Assembly: GCA_017853575.1 (NCBI GenBank)
Contig: JAFMJI010000002.1
Span: 1 to 64,000, forward strand
Origin: Chitinophagaceae bacterium
GTDB taxonomy: Bacteria > Bacteroidota > Bacteroidia > Chitinophagales > Chitinophagaceae
Length of the DNA: 64,000 bases
Reading direction: 5' to 3'
How positions within the stretch are numbered: position 1 is the first letter of the stretch; the number at the start of each line of letters is the position of its first letter. Position numbers and translations under genes: made by a program. Under the pieces are notes generated by a model. It was not told the DNA's origin, searched no databases, and worked only from the letters and a program-made list of their open reading frames with translations. Positions 17,422 through 26,650 of the stretch are shown here, one piece after another.

Positions 17422-18542
17422 ACTTGGAACAATGCTGATGCAATTCCATCAGCAAAAAATTTTCCATGCTTTGTCAGTTTCCACCCCTCTTGGATTTTTT
17501 CAACTTTATCTTCCTGGATGAATCTGTTCATGAGTTTTGTGATTCGTGTCAATTGATCATCACCCCATTTCATCATGATAATATTCGAATTGATTCCTTC
17601 CTCTAGCCGAAGTTTGGTCATGATATACTCATTCAATTGATCAATATCTGATAAAATTTCTGATTCAAAAGGACGAGCATGTTTTTCGATTGACTGCATA
17701 TAGGATATATTATTGGAAATATTCCAACTCCTCAAATTGTTTTGAAATGAATGTGCTGATGGGCCAACTCCCAGATAAGGAACTCCATTCCAATAGGCAC
17801 TGTTGTGTTTGCTTTTCATTCCAGGTAAAGCAAAATTTGAAATTTCATAATGATCATAATCAGCGGCATTTGTAATATCAACGAGTAAATTGAATTGTTC
17901 CGCCTGCAGGTCACTGTTGACTTTTTCTTTTTTACCTCCTTCGATTAAATGAAAAAGAGGTGTTTGTTCCTCTACTGTTAATGCGTAGCAGGAGAGATGT
18001 GGAATGTTTAATGCAATGGCTTTTTCCAGATCACCTTTCCAATCATTTGTTGATTGTCCAGGTGTTCCGTAAATCAAATCAATGCTGAAATTTTCAAATC
18101 CTGTACTTCTGATGATGTCAATACAAGAAAGAGATTGTGATGCATTGTGAGCTCGGTTCATCCATTCGAGGTGGATGTTTGAGAAGGATTGGACGCCGAT
18201 GCTGAACCTGTTGATGCCCATTGATTTCCAATCTGCAGCATACTCTTTTGTAATATCATCTGGATTGGCTTCCATCGTAATTTCAGGAGAAGTATCAATG
18301 GAGTAGTGCTTATCAATTGCATCCAACAGCAATTCAATTTGGGAGGGTTCAACGATGGAAGGGGTGCCTCCTCCAAAGTAAATGGTTTGAATGGGTTCGT
18401 TGATTTCATCTTTTCTCAACCTCAATTCTTCGGCAATGGCATGGACCATTCTTTCCCTATAATCTGAGCTTGTAGAAAAATGAAAATTGCAGTAATGACA
18501 AGCTTTTTTGCAGAAAGGGATATGAATGTATATGCCAGACAT
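17418..18542 (-). CDS. hemW: HemW-like radical SAM protein (haem chaperone family)
   Basis: 374 aa. The radical SAM cluster CKKACHYC (C11, C15, C18) sits right after YIHIPF, as in HemW/HemN. IYFGGGTPS, MEANPDDITKE and GINRFSIGVQSF are the following SAM-binding strands; the HemN C-terminal domain covers about 290-370. HemW binds haem and is thought to insert it into respiratory enzymes; older annotations call it oxygen-independent coproporphyrinogen oxidase. The HIPFCKKACHYCNFHF context and length favour HemW over HemN. It is divergent from the BamA/TamA-like gene. Confidence 0.9.
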   Translation of the reverse strand: MSGIYIHIPFCKKACHYCNFHFSTSSDYRERMVHAIAEELRLRKDEINEPIQTIYFGGGTPSIVEPSQIELLLDAIDKHYSIDTSPEITMEANPDDITKEYAADWKSMGINRFSIGVQSFSNIHLEWMNRAHNASQSLSCIDIIRSTGFENFSIDLIYGTPGQSTNDWKGDLEKAIALNIPHLSCYALTVEEQTPLFHLIEGGKKEKVNSDLQAEQFNLLVDITNAADYDHYEISNFALPGMKSKHNSAYWNGVPYLGVGPSAHSFQNNLRSWNISNNISYMQSIEKHARPFESEILSDIDQLNEYIMTKLRLEEGINSNIIMMKWGDDQLTRITKLMNRFIQEDKVEKIQEGWKLTKHGKFFADGIASALFQV

Positions 18543-18563
18543 GATGCTTTATGATGAAGCGTG

Positions 18564-18571
18564 TAGATTTG
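18564..18571 (+). promoter_or_regulatory. -7 promoter element of the BamA/TamA-like gene
   Basis: TAGATTTG matches TAnnTTTG and ends 8 bases before ATG 18580. It lies inside the longer open frame beginning at 18526, which argues that translation starts at 18580. Confidence 0.6.
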
Positions 18572-18579
18572 CAGGGTTA

Positions 18580-20376
18580 ATGATAAAACGGGTAACAATA
18601 ATTTTTACACTCATCCTCTGTTGTGCAAACTTTTTGCATGCACAGGGAAAAATGAATTTGAAAATTGTTTGCACCGACAAAGGTAATGAAGCTTTCAAAG
18701 CGCTGGTAAATGAAGCAACTGATTTTTCCTCTGCAACTGATATCAAAGAGTATTTGCGCAATCAGTTCCTGCCAAAACTTTGGTCGAATGGCTACTTGTC
18801 AGCATCTGTTGATAGCATGCAAGTTCAACGTCAGCAATTGTTTGCTTATTTATTTTTAGGTGAACAATATTACTGGGGAGAAATCAAATGGGATAACTCT
18901 TTCAAGAATGTCATTGCAAAAAATCCAACAAAACTATTGCCGGCAACAGGCACTGTTCTTCAATCAAGTTCTGTTGCTGAATTGGTCAATTCTTTATTGA
19001 ATCAGTTGGAAGAAAATGGATATCCATTTGCATCCATCAAATTAGACAGCAGTTATTGGCATGAAACAAAGTTGTGTGCACAACTGAAAGTTGATGCCGG
19101 CCCCCTTTACTATATCGACAGCATTCGCATTGACAGTCGAATGCACATCAATCCTAATTATTTACAACGTCACCTTGGCTTGCAATCTGGTCAAATATAT
19201 AGCAGAAGCACTTTGCTGTCTGTTTCAAAACGTTTGGATGAACTCGGGTATTTGAAAGAACTGAAACCTTGGGATCTCAGTTTGTATGGATCCGGCGCTA
19301 CATTGAATTTGTATCTGCAGTCAGAGAAAAACAATCGTTTTGATCTCTTACTTGGGCTCATGCCTTCAAATCCTTTGTTGAATGGACGAACCCAATTTAC
19401 TGGTGATGGAACAATGGAATTGAACAATGCTTTTGGAAATGGGGAACATTTGTTTGTGAATTGGCAACAATTGCAAATACAATCCCCGCGCCTTCAATTA
19501 AACTTTGATCGTCCATATTTATTCAATTCAAACATGGGCATAGATATAAAGTTTAACCTGTTAAAAAAAGATTCCAGTTATATCAATCTTTTTTCCAGTG
19601 CAGGGATCCAATTTAAAGTAGATCAAAAGCAATTGTTGAAGTTCCATATTATACAAAACCTCAGCAATGTGCTCAATGTTGATACCCAGCTTATCAAACA
19701 GAACAAGTCGCTCCAATCGTTTTTAGATATCACCAATACACAAGTGGGGGTTGAGTGGATTTTGCGTAGTACGGACGATCGAAGAAATCCTTTGAAGGGA
19801 ATGGATTTTAATTTTCAACTTGGTTCTGGCTTGAAGAAAATCAGAAAACAAGAGATGGTCTTGTCATTGAAAAAAGATGCAATTGGTAATCCATTTGATT
19901 TTAGCCGACTTTATAACGGATTACAATTATCAACTGTGCAGTCTAACGTGAAGATCCAAGCATACAGATACAATCAGTTCGGCAAAAACACCACTTTAAA
20001 ACTCGGTGCGCAAGCTGCATGGATGTATGGCAAGCAAATTTTTTTGAATGAAATGTATCAAATTGGTGGTATCAAGACACTCAGGGGTTTTGATGAGGAG
20101 AGTATTTTCGCATCATCATTTGCAATTGGTACTGCAGAGTTTAGATATTTACTGGACAAATTTTCAAATGTTTTTGGCTTTCTTGACGGAGCAATCGTTC
20201 AAAAAAATCTGCAAGGAATCAAGCAGAACAGGAATTTTCTTGGAGTAGGAATGGGGTTAAATTTTATGACAAAATCGGGTATGTTTTCAATGGCGTGTGC
20301 AATGGGAAAAAGTGATCAACAGGTATTTGGTTTGAAAAATTCAAAGATTCATATAGGATTTTCCACATTGTTTTAG
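18580..20376 (+). CDS. BamA/TamA-like outer-membrane protein with POTRA region
   Basis: 598 aa from ATG 18580, chosen because a signal peptide follows at once (MIKRVTIIFTLILC..LHAQ) and a -7 box lies just upstream; the frame is open back to 18526. The N-terminal part contains POTRA-like segments (YYIDSIRIDSRMHINPNYLQRHLGLQSGQIYS..LSKRLDELGYL, around residues 182-235). The C-terminal surface-antigen barrel includes GGIKTLRGFDEESIFAS (the L6 loop RGF motif) and ends with GFSTLF. It belongs to the Omp85 superfamily; whether it inserts proteins or exports another substrate is not known. Essential BamA is usually longer, so this is likely a paralogue. Confidence 0.85.
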   Translation: MIKRVTIIFTLILCCANFLHAQGKMNLKIVCTDKGNEAFKALVNEATDFSSATDIKEYLRNQFLPKLWSNGYLSASVDSMQVQRQQLFAYLFLGEQYYWGEIKWDNSFKNVIAKNPTKLLPATGTVLQSSSVAELVNSLLNQLEENGYPFASIKLDSSYWHETKLCAQLKVDAGPLYYIDSIRIDSRMHINPNYLQRHLGLQSGQIYSRSTLLSVSKRLDELGYLKELKPWDLSLYGSGATLNLYLQSEKNNRFDLLLGLMPSNPLLNGRTQFTGDGTMELNNAFGNGEHLFVNWQQLQIQSPRLQLNFDRPYLFNSNMGIDIKFNLLKKDSSYINLFSSAGIQFKVDQKQLLKFHIIQNLSNVLNVDTQLIKQNKSLQSFLDITNTQVGVEWILRSTDDRRNPLKGMDFNFQLGSGLKKIRKQEMVLSLKKDAIGNPFDFSRLYNGLQLSTVQSNVKIQAYRYNQFGKNTTLKLGAQAAWMYGKQIFLNEMYQIGGIKTLRGFDEESIFASSFAIGTAEFRYLLDKFSNVFGFLDGAIVQKNLQGIKQNRNFLGVGMGLNFMTKSGMFSMACAMGKSDQQVFGLKNSKIHIGFSTLF

Positions 20377-20412
20377 ATGGAAGGATTATTGGTTTAATTT
20401 TACCAACAGAGC

Positions 20413-21348
20413 ATGCGGACATTCTCATTTATATTATTCATTTTCATTTTTCAACTTGCTGTCAGGTCGCAAGACTCTACTCAACTGGCCATCGATTCTG
20501 CCAGAAATGCTTTCATTTTAAATCATAAGCCTCTGACTTTTCAAGAGCTGAATCATTTTATACTCGAGAAGCGATCCAGCAAAATATATGGCAGTTATAC
20601 TCTACCATACATTGAGCAGCAGCATGCTTATCCAATCAATCGGCCTGCAATCGGTCCTGAAGTCAGTAAGAGGAGGGTGGTGCACTTGGAATGGATTTTT
20701 TACAGTTTCGCAGGGCTCTTTCTTTTATTGGCATTCATCCGGTATTTCTGGGGAGAATATTTTGACAGGGTATTTCTGGTTTATTTTAATCAGGGATTTA
20801 TACTTCGACAGAAGAAAGATGCAATGATGTTGTGGAGCCTCCCATCTGCATTGTTGAATATTTTATTTGTATTGGCAGGAAGTTTCTTTCTCTTTTTTGG
20901 ATTGGGTAGTAACTATGTGTTGATAGGAATGGACCGGTGGCAGGTCATGATCTTCATGTTTACAATCTTATCGGGTGTTTATTTTTTTAAATATTTTTTT
21001 CTTCAATTTTTGGGATGGATTTTTAAGCAGCACGATGCATTTGAGCAATACAGTTTCATTGTTTTTTTGAACAATAAAATTTTGGGCATTTTAATGTTGG
21101 TTGCAGCATTTATAATGGCATTTAGCGAAGAAGGATCATATAAGAATATTTTTACCGTTGTGATTTATTTGATTTCCATACTTTTCGGGCTCAGGTTGAT
21201 CAATGCATTTCGGATTTTTATTGCACAGACAAAGGCAGGATTTTTTAATATTTTACTGGCTTTTATTTCGCTTGAATTGCTGCCTACTGCCATGTTACTC
21301 AAGTTCGCTTCTCAGTCCATATTTCTCTTGACTGATGTTGTTTTATAG
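20413..21348 (+). CDS. DUF4271 domain membrane protein
   Basis: 311 aa with a signal peptide or first helix (ending LAVRSQ), then about seven hydrophobic helices from residue 90 onwards. Phrases such as DRVFLVYFNQGFILRQKK, SIVFLNNKIL-type loop and LRLINAFRIFIAQTKAGFFNILLAFISLELLPTAML match the DUF4271 family that often stands before hemD in Bacteroidota. Function is unknown. The hemD gene follows with about 140 bp between and its own promoter. Confidence 0.82.
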   Translation: MRTFSFILFIFIFQLAVRSQDSTQLAIDSARNAFILNHKPLTFQELNHFILEKRSSKIYGSYTLPYIEQQHAYPINRPAIGPEVSKRRVVHLEWIFYSFAGLFLLLAFIRYFWGEYFDRVFLVYFNQGFILRQKKDAMMLWSLPSALLNILFVLAGSFFLFFGLGSNYVLIGMDRWQVMIFMFTILSGVYFFKYFFLQFLGWIFKQHDAFEQYSFIVFLNNKILGILMLVAAFIMAFSEEGSYKNIFTVVIYLISILFGLRLINAFRIFIAQTKAGFFNILLAFISLELLPTAMLLKFASQSIFLLTDVVL

Positions 21349-21462
21349 TGAGACTGACCCGGGTTTTAGCTGGTGCGTTTAATTTTCTTAAATAACTTTT
21401 CCACAACCTCAAAAAATTTGGTTAAGACCTTTGCGAATTGAGTTCCCTCAATAATTTTTTAG

Positions 21463-21470
21463 TAATTTTG
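21463..21470 (+). promoter_or_regulatory. -7 promoter element of hemD
   Basis: TAATTTTG matches TAnnTTTG and ends 20 bases before ATG 21491. A TTG at 21438-21440 is near the right distance for the -33 element. The placement means the upstream in-frame GTG at 21470 cannot be the start. Confidence 0.6.
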
Positions 21471-21490
21471 TGCATTATTTGATCGTGGGT

Positions 21491-22291
21491 ATGACAAAAA
21501 CAGGAAAGAAATCAGTAAGCGGCGGAAAAAAGCCCGTCAAAAAAATCCTTATTACCCAGCCCAAACCAGAATCTCCCAAATCACCTTATTTTGAACTTGC
21601 CATCAAGTATGATGTACAAATGGATTTTCTTCCATTTATTCAACTCGAAGGCATTCCATGCAAGGAATTCCGCAAGCAAAAAATTGAAATCGGTAACTAC
21701 TCTGCAATCATTTTAACCAGTAGAAACGCCATTGATCATTTTTTCAGGATCTGTGAGGAGATGAAATTTACCGTTTCTCAAGACACCAAATATTTTTGCA
21801 TCAGTGAATCGGTTGCACTGTATCTGCAGAAGTTCATTCTTTACAGAAAGAGAAAAGTTTTCTTCAGTGCAGATGGAACCAACAAAGGTCTTTTTGATGT
21901 GATCAACCGGCACAAGGAGAATGAAAAATTCATGTATCCATGTTCTGAGAATCAACAAGACAATGAGATTGTCAATTGGCTGAAAACACATGGTTGCGAA
22001 TTTGTTACTCCTTTCATGTACCGTACAGTAAGCAGTGATGTAAAGTCAAGAATCTCCGTACACGATTTCGATTTGATCTGTTTCTTTACTCCAAGTGGTG
22101 TAAAAAGTTTATTAGAAAACTTCCCCAATTTTCATCAAAATGGAACACTTCTTGGGGCGTTTGGAAACAATACTTCTAAGTCTATAGAAGATGCAGGATT
22201 GAATCTTCAAGTCAAAGCACCTGAACCACAGGTGCCATCCATGGTTGCAGCCTTGGAGAAATTCCTCAAAGAGACACACTCATCTAAATAA
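21491..22291 (+). CDS. hemD: Uroporphyrinogen-III synthase
   Basis: 266 aa from ATG 21491, preferred over the GTG at 21470 because the -7 box ends at 21470. [21 protein letters not shown] opens the fold; [26 protein letters not shown] and [14 protein letters not shown] are the family strands. HemD closes hydroxymethylbilane to uroporphyrinogen III in tetrapyrrole synthesis. The family is poorly conserved in general but this pattern is typical of Bacteroidota. A lysine-rich N-terminal extension of about 25 residues precedes the domain. Confidence 0.88.
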   Translation: MTKTGKKSVSGGKKPVKKILITQPKPESPKSPYFELAIKYDVQMDFLPFIQLEGIPCKEFRKQKIEIGNYSAIILTSRNAIDHFFRICEEMKFTVSQDTKYFCISESVALYLQKFILYRKRKVFFSADGTNKGLFDVINRHKENEKFMYPCSENQQDNEIVNWLKTHGCEFVTPFMYRTVSSDVKSRISVHDFDLICFFTPSGVKSLLENFPNFHQNGTLLGAFGNNTSKSIEDAGLNLQVKAPEPQVPSMVAALEKFLKETHSSK

Positions 22292-22298
22292 ACCATTT

Positions 22299-22326
22299 CC
22301 CGACCAATAGTCGGGTTTCTTTTTTC
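22299..22326 (+). terminator. Intrinsic terminator after hemD
   Basis: CCCGA (22299-22303), a 7-base loop, TCGGG (22311-22315), then a T-rich tract to 22325. It runs right up to the ATG of the next gene at 22327. Confidence 0.75.
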
Positions 22327-24399
22327 ATGAAGCCTACAAATAGACTTGCCAACGAAAGCAGTCCTTATCTGCTTCAACATGCTCACAACCCTGTGAACTG
22401 GTATCCATGGTGTGCAGAGGCATTGGAAAAGGCAAAGCAGGAAGACAAATTAATTCTTGTCAGTATTGGCTATTCGGCCTGCCACTGGTGTCATGTTATG
22501 GAAAAGGAAAGTTTTGAAGATGTTTCTACTGCTTATTTAATGAACCAATATTTCGTTTGCATCAAAGTAGATAGAGAGGAAAGACCCGATTTGGATCATT
22601 TTTATATGGATGCATTGCAGGCAATTTCAGGACAAGGCGGTTGGCCACTCAATATGTTTCTGACACCTGATGGAAAACCTTTTTATGGAGGCACTTATTT
22701 TCCGCCGCAGGCGATGCATCAGAGAATTTCATGGAAAGAATTGCTGGTTCAATTGCATGATGCATTCATCAAACGAAGAAATGAGATCGAAGAACAGGCC
22801 AATCATTTGTTGGATTATTTGAAAAAATCCAATCAGGTCATTCCTAAGAAGGATGTATCATTTGATATCCCGACAGAAGAAAAGTTCACAAAACAACAAC
22901 TTGAAAAGATTTTTCAACAATTAATGGCTTCTGCCGATACGCATGAAGGAGGTTTTGGGAATGCACCTAAGTTTCCACAAACCTATTCTATTCAATTTTT
23001 ATTGAGGTATTATCATTTTTTTGGAGATCCAACTGCGTTGAATCATGCAATATTGAGTTTGAAGAAAATGATGAGAGGCGGTATCTATGATCATGTGGGG
23101 GGAGGGTTTTGCAGGTATTCAACGGATGCACAATGGAAGGTGCCTCATTTTGAGAAGATGGCATATGACAATGCACTCTTGTTGACGGTATTGACAGAAA
23201 CGTTCCAGATAACAAAGGATGATGAAATCAAGCGTGTAATTTATGAAACGGTTGATTTTTTAATCAGAGAAATGTTGGGTGCAGAAGGTGGATTTTATGC
23301 AGCGCTGGATGCAGACAGTGAAGGAGTGGAAGGTAAATTTTATGTTTGGAGTAAAGAGGAATTTGAAGCAGTGGTAGGAGAATATTCAAAAACACTATGT
23401 GATTATTTTAATATCAAAGAAGATGGTAATTGGGAGCACGTGAATATTTTATTTACATCTCAATCTATCATTGAATGGGCAAATGAACAGGGTATTTCAG
23501 AAGCAAAAGCAATAGGAATTTTGTCAGGGGTTAAGAAAAAGTTACTCAACGCTCGAGAAAGCCGCATTCGGCCTGGGTTGGATGATAAAATTATTTTGGG
23601 ATGGAATGCATTGCTCTCAAATGCACTGTTCCAAGCTGCGTTGGTTTTTAACGAATCTTCCTGGATGGAGGTTGCTGAAAAAAACACCCAATTTTTAATC
23701 AAAGAATTTTTTGATGAATTCAACCATCAATGGAAGCATACATATAAAAACAAGGTTGTAAAATTTCCTGCGTTTCTAGACGATCTTGCTTATTTCATAC
23801 AACTGCTTTTAACCGCTCATCAGGCTACGGCATCATTAAGTTATCTTCATCAGGCAAAAGAAATCGCTGAATATGTGATTGAACATTTTAGTGATGATGA
23901 GAACACTTATTTCTATTTCACTCCGGATTTTCACCATGATATAATGGTTAGGAAAATTGATTTATATGATGGAGCAACACCAAGCGGAAATAGCATCATG
24001 GCATATAATTTAATGAGTCTTGGAATTATGTTTGATCAAAAAGCTTGGAAAGAAAGGGCTCATAAAATGCTGGAAGGACTGGAAACTACCCTCTTGCGCT
24101 ATCCAACTTCTTTTGGAAAATGGGGTAATCTCTTTATTGAATTACACAAAGGAATCGGCGAGCTTGCCGTTTTGGGTATAGATGCGTTGGTTGTATCAAA
24201 GGGTATTTATGCTGATTTTTTACCCAATAAAGTGGTCGTAATCTCCGACAAATCCAATGATACTATTCCACTATTGATAGGGCGTTCTGCAGAAGAAAAC
24301 ACCAAATTTTTTGTATGTCGTGATTTCGCTTGCCTGGCTCCAGTCGGGGAAGCCCAGGAGGCTATTAGGCTTTTGTTAACAATATCTGACCAAGATTAA
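22327..24399 (+). CDS. DUF255 thioredoxin-fold protein (YyaL/SSP411 family)
   Basis: 690 aa, the family's usual length. The N-terminal thioredoxin-like domain (about 1-165) starts [24 protein letters not shown] and holds CHWCH in [18 protein letters not shown]; the rest is an alpha/alpha barrel like N-acylglucosamine epimerases ([54 protein letters not shown]). Biochemical role is not settled; a redox or sugar-related activity has been suggested. No signal peptide. The terminator of hemD ends at its start codon, leaving no visible leader of its own. Confidence 0.9.
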   Translation: MKPTNRLANESSPYLLQHAHNPVNWYPWCAEALEKAKQEDKLILVSIGYSACHWCHVMEKESFEDVSTAYLMNQYFVCIKVDREERPDLDHFYMDALQAISGQGGWPLNMFLTPDGKPFYGGTYFPPQAMHQRISWKELLVQLHDAFIKRRNEIEEQANHLLDYLKKSNQVIPKKDVSFDIPTEEKFTKQQLEKIFQQLMASADTHEGGFGNAPKFPQTYSIQFLLRYYHFFGDPTALNHAILSLKKMMRGGIYDHVGGGFCRYSTDAQWKVPHFEKMAYDNALLLTVLTETFQITKDDEIKRVIYETVDFLIREMLGAEGGFYAALDADSEGVEGKFYVWSKEEFEAVVGEYSKTLCDYFNIKEDGNWEHVNILFTSQSIIEWANEQGISEAKAIGILSGVKKKLLNARESRIRPGLDDKIILGWNALLSNALFQAALVFNESSWMEVAEKNTQFLIKEFFDEFNHQWKHTYKNKVVKFPAFLDDLAYFIQLLLTAHQATASLSYLHQAKEIAEYVIEHFSDDENTYFYFTPDFHHDIMVRKIDLYDGATPSGNSIMAYNLMSLGIMFDQKAWKERAHKMLEGLETTLLRYPTSFGKWGNLFIELHKGIGELAVLGIDALVVSKGIYADFLPNKVVVISDKSNDTIPLLIGRSAEENTKFFVCRDFACLAPVGEAQEAIRLLLTISDQD

Positions 24400-24439
24400 G
24401 GCAATATTGAGCTAAATCTATCGTTTTACCATGCAATTT

Positions 24440-24458
24440 CAAGCCTGTTTCGGGCTTG
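24440..24458 (+). terminator. Possible terminator hairpin after the DUF255 gene
   Basis: CAAGCCTG-TTT-CGGGCTTG forms an 8-bp stem with one T-G pair about 40 bases after the stop codon. Only a weak T-run (TTAAAATTT) follows. Confidence 0.45.
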
Positions 24459-24512
24459 TTAAAATTTAGATTATTAACGGGTTACGTTAAAATTACATAC
24501 TATAAATTGATA

Positions 24513-24520
24513 TATATTTG
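24513..24520 (+). promoter_or_regulatory. -7 promoter element of the gldKLMN operon
   Basis: TATATTTG matches TAnnTTTG. It ends 29 bases before ATG 24550 of gldK. The upstream -33 element is not clear. Confidence 0.55.
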
Positions 24521-24549
24521 TTGATATGCTTACTAAACCTGAAATCAAG

Positions 24550-25833
24550 ATGAAAGGCAATTTGCTTCATTTTTCAGCATCCTTGATACTATTGGTATTC
24601 ATCAGTAGTTGTGGCAGCTTTGGGAAATCAAAAAAAACAGCCGTTACAGACGGTCAAATGAAAGGATCTGAGGTTGGTGGAAAATACATTTTCCCCAGGC
24701 CATATGGAATGGTGTACATTCCTGCAGGAACTTTTCACATGGGGCCTTCTGATGAAGACATCAGCGCAGCATATACTGCCAGAAACAAGCAGGTTTCCAT
24801 GAATGATTTCTGGATGGATGCAACTGAAATTACCAACAATGAATACCGTCAGTTTGTATACTGGGTAAGAGATTCTATTGCCGCTACAGTATTGAATTAT
24901 ACCAAGCAGACTCCAGATGGATCCAGCTACATTGATTGGGTAAAAGCAAAGACCATTAAATGGAACGATGCTAAAATGCAGGAGCAATTGAGCGCTTTGA
25001 TCATCACACCAGATAACAGGATCAATGGCAGAAAGGAAATTGATGTTAAGAAATTACAATACAGACTCGAAACATTTGATTTGAAAGAGGCGGCCAAACG
25101 TGAAAATGCAAATATGCCCCGCGGAGCTTTCATCATAAGAGACAGCACTCCTGTTTATCCTGATACATTGGTTTGGATCCGTGATTTTAGTTATTCATAC
25201 AACGAGCCATATGCAAGAAAATATTTTTCTCATCCATCCTATGGCAATTACCCCGTTGTTGGTGTTAATTGGAAACAGGCAAACGCATTTTGTGCATGGA
25301 GAACTCACTACCTGAATTCATTTTTAGAGTCAAAGGGACGTACACCTGAATCAGATTTCAGGTTGCCAACAGAGGCACAGTGGGAATATGCAGCAAGAGG
25401 TGGTCGTTCTCAGGTGCCATACCCATGGGGAGGTCCTTATCTTAGAAATAAAAAAGGATGCCTGCTTGCAAACTTCAAACCAGGAAGAGGCAACTATCCT
25501 GAAGATGGAGGATTGTATACTGTGAGGGCAGATGCCTATTGGCCAAATGATTTTGGCTTATACAATATGGCCGGTAATGTTGCTGAGTGGACATCATCAT
25601 TGTATTATGAAGGGGCCTATAATTTTCAGCATGATCTGAATCCTGATATCCGATACAACGCAGTTGAATCAGATCCTCCGCGTATGAAGAGAAAAGTTAT
25701 CAGAGGGGGCAGTTGGAAGGATATCGGTTATTTTCTTCAAAATAGCACGCGCACTTATGAATACCAAGACACAGCCAAATCATACATCGGATTTCGTTGT
25801 GTGATTGACCTTCCGCCAATGGCAAAGAAATAA
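24550..25833 (+). CDS. gldK: Gliding motility / type IX secretion lipoprotein GldK
   Basis: 427 aa from ATG 24550, which puts a lipoprotein signal at the N-terminus (FISSC, lipid-anchored Cys21); the frame opens 8 codons earlier at 24526. The rest is a formylglycine-generating-enzyme (SUMF1) fold without expected enzyme activity: GMVYIPAGTFHMGPSDED, DFWMDATEITNNEYRQFVYW, FRLPTEAQWEYAARGG, NVAEWTSS and KVIRGGSWKD. GldK forms the periplasmic ring with GldN under the outer membrane. First gene of the gldK-L-M-N operon. Confidence 0.95.
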   Translation: MKGNLLHFSASLILLVFISSCGSFGKSKKTAVTDGQMKGSEVGGKYIFPRPYGMVYIPAGTFHMGPSDEDISAAYTARNKQVSMNDFWMDATEITNNEYRQFVYWVRDSIAATVLNYTKQTPDGSSYIDWVKAKTIKWNDAKMQEQLSALIITPDNRINGRKEIDVKKLQYRLETFDLKEAAKRENANMPRGAFIIRDSTPVYPDTLVWIRDFSYSYNEPYARKYFSHPSYGNYPVVGVNWKQANAFCAWRTHYLNSFLESKGRTPESDFRLPTEAQWEYAARGGRSQVPYPWGGPYLRNKKGCLLANFKPGRGNYPEDGGLYTVRADAYWPNDFGLYNMAGNVAEWTSSLYYEGAYNFQHDLNPDIRYNAVESDPPRMKRKVIRGGSWKDIGYFLQNSTRTYEYQDTAKSYIGFRCVIDLPPMAKK

Positions 25834-25857
25834 TTCAAAATTTTTAAAACCCTCTAC

Positions 25858-26610
25858 ATGTCTGAAAAATCTAAAAAAATCGAAAAAAGAGTAAATACCA
25901 TAGTGAGCTTAGGAGCGGCTGTTGTAATATTCGGCGCCTGGGCAAAAATTTTGCACAAATCTTTCGCAGATTACATGCTTACTATTGGGTTGTTGACTGA
26001 GGCAGCAATCTTTTTGCTTTATGCATTCATTCCACCTTCAAATGAAATGGCTGAGGTTGCAGAGGTCTTGAAAAAAAATAGTGACAGCACACCATCAAAT
26101 GACGAGCTAAAGAAATTGATTGAAAAAGAAATAAATCCTGATAGCCTTAAAAAGTTGAATGAAAGCTTCACAAAGTTAAACTCAACTATCCAGGGTATTG
26201 CAGCAGTTGGCGACATGGCTTCAGCATCAGCAAATTTCACCAACAAAACCAATGAGGCTGCAAGTGCACTCTCTACACTCAAGGATGCATACTCCAACAC
26301 TGCACAATCCCTGCAGCAATTCAACGCTGCTGCCGACAGTTCTAAGATCTTCCATGAACAAATGGCAACTTTGAATAAAAACTTAGGCGCTTTAAATAAA
26401 ATCTATGAATCTGAATTAGGTGATATGACTGATCATTTAAAGATGATGAATACATTCTATGAGAACCTTGCCAAAGCAAGTCAGTCAATGGTTGATGGAG
26501 TAGGTGATGCAAAGAAAACGCAGGAGCAAATCAGTTTACTTGCCAAAAATCTGAGCAGCTTGAATAGCATTTATGGAAATATGTTGACTGCGATGCAACC
26601 TCGCGGCTAA
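25858..26610 (+). CDS. gldL: Type IX secretion motor protein GldL
   Basis: 250 aa. Two transmembrane helices near the N-terminus (about 14-30 and 38-58) with a glutamate inside the second (E48 in GLLTEAAIFLL), which in GldL takes part in proton-driven motion. A long, coiled-coil cytoplasmic part follows, rich in Asn, Ser and Lys. GldL and GldM together form the inner-membrane motor that powers gliding and secretion. It follows gldK by 24 bp and precedes gldM by 40 bp. Confidence 0.95.
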   Translation: MSEKSKKIEKRVNTIVSLGAAVVIFGAWAKILHKSFADYMLTIGLLTEAAIFLLYAFIPPSNEMAEVAEVLKKNSDSTPSNDELKKLIEKEINPDSLKKLNESFTKLNSTIQGIAAVGDMASASANFTNKTNEAASALSTLKDAYSNTAQSLQQFNAAADSSKIFHEQMATLNKNLGALNKIYESELGDMTDHLKMMNTFYENLAKASQSMVDGVGDAKKTQEQISLLAKNLSSLNSIYGNMLTAMQPRG

Positions 26611-26650
26611 TTCATTTAATTTTTACTAAACGAATAATCCTATATAAAGT

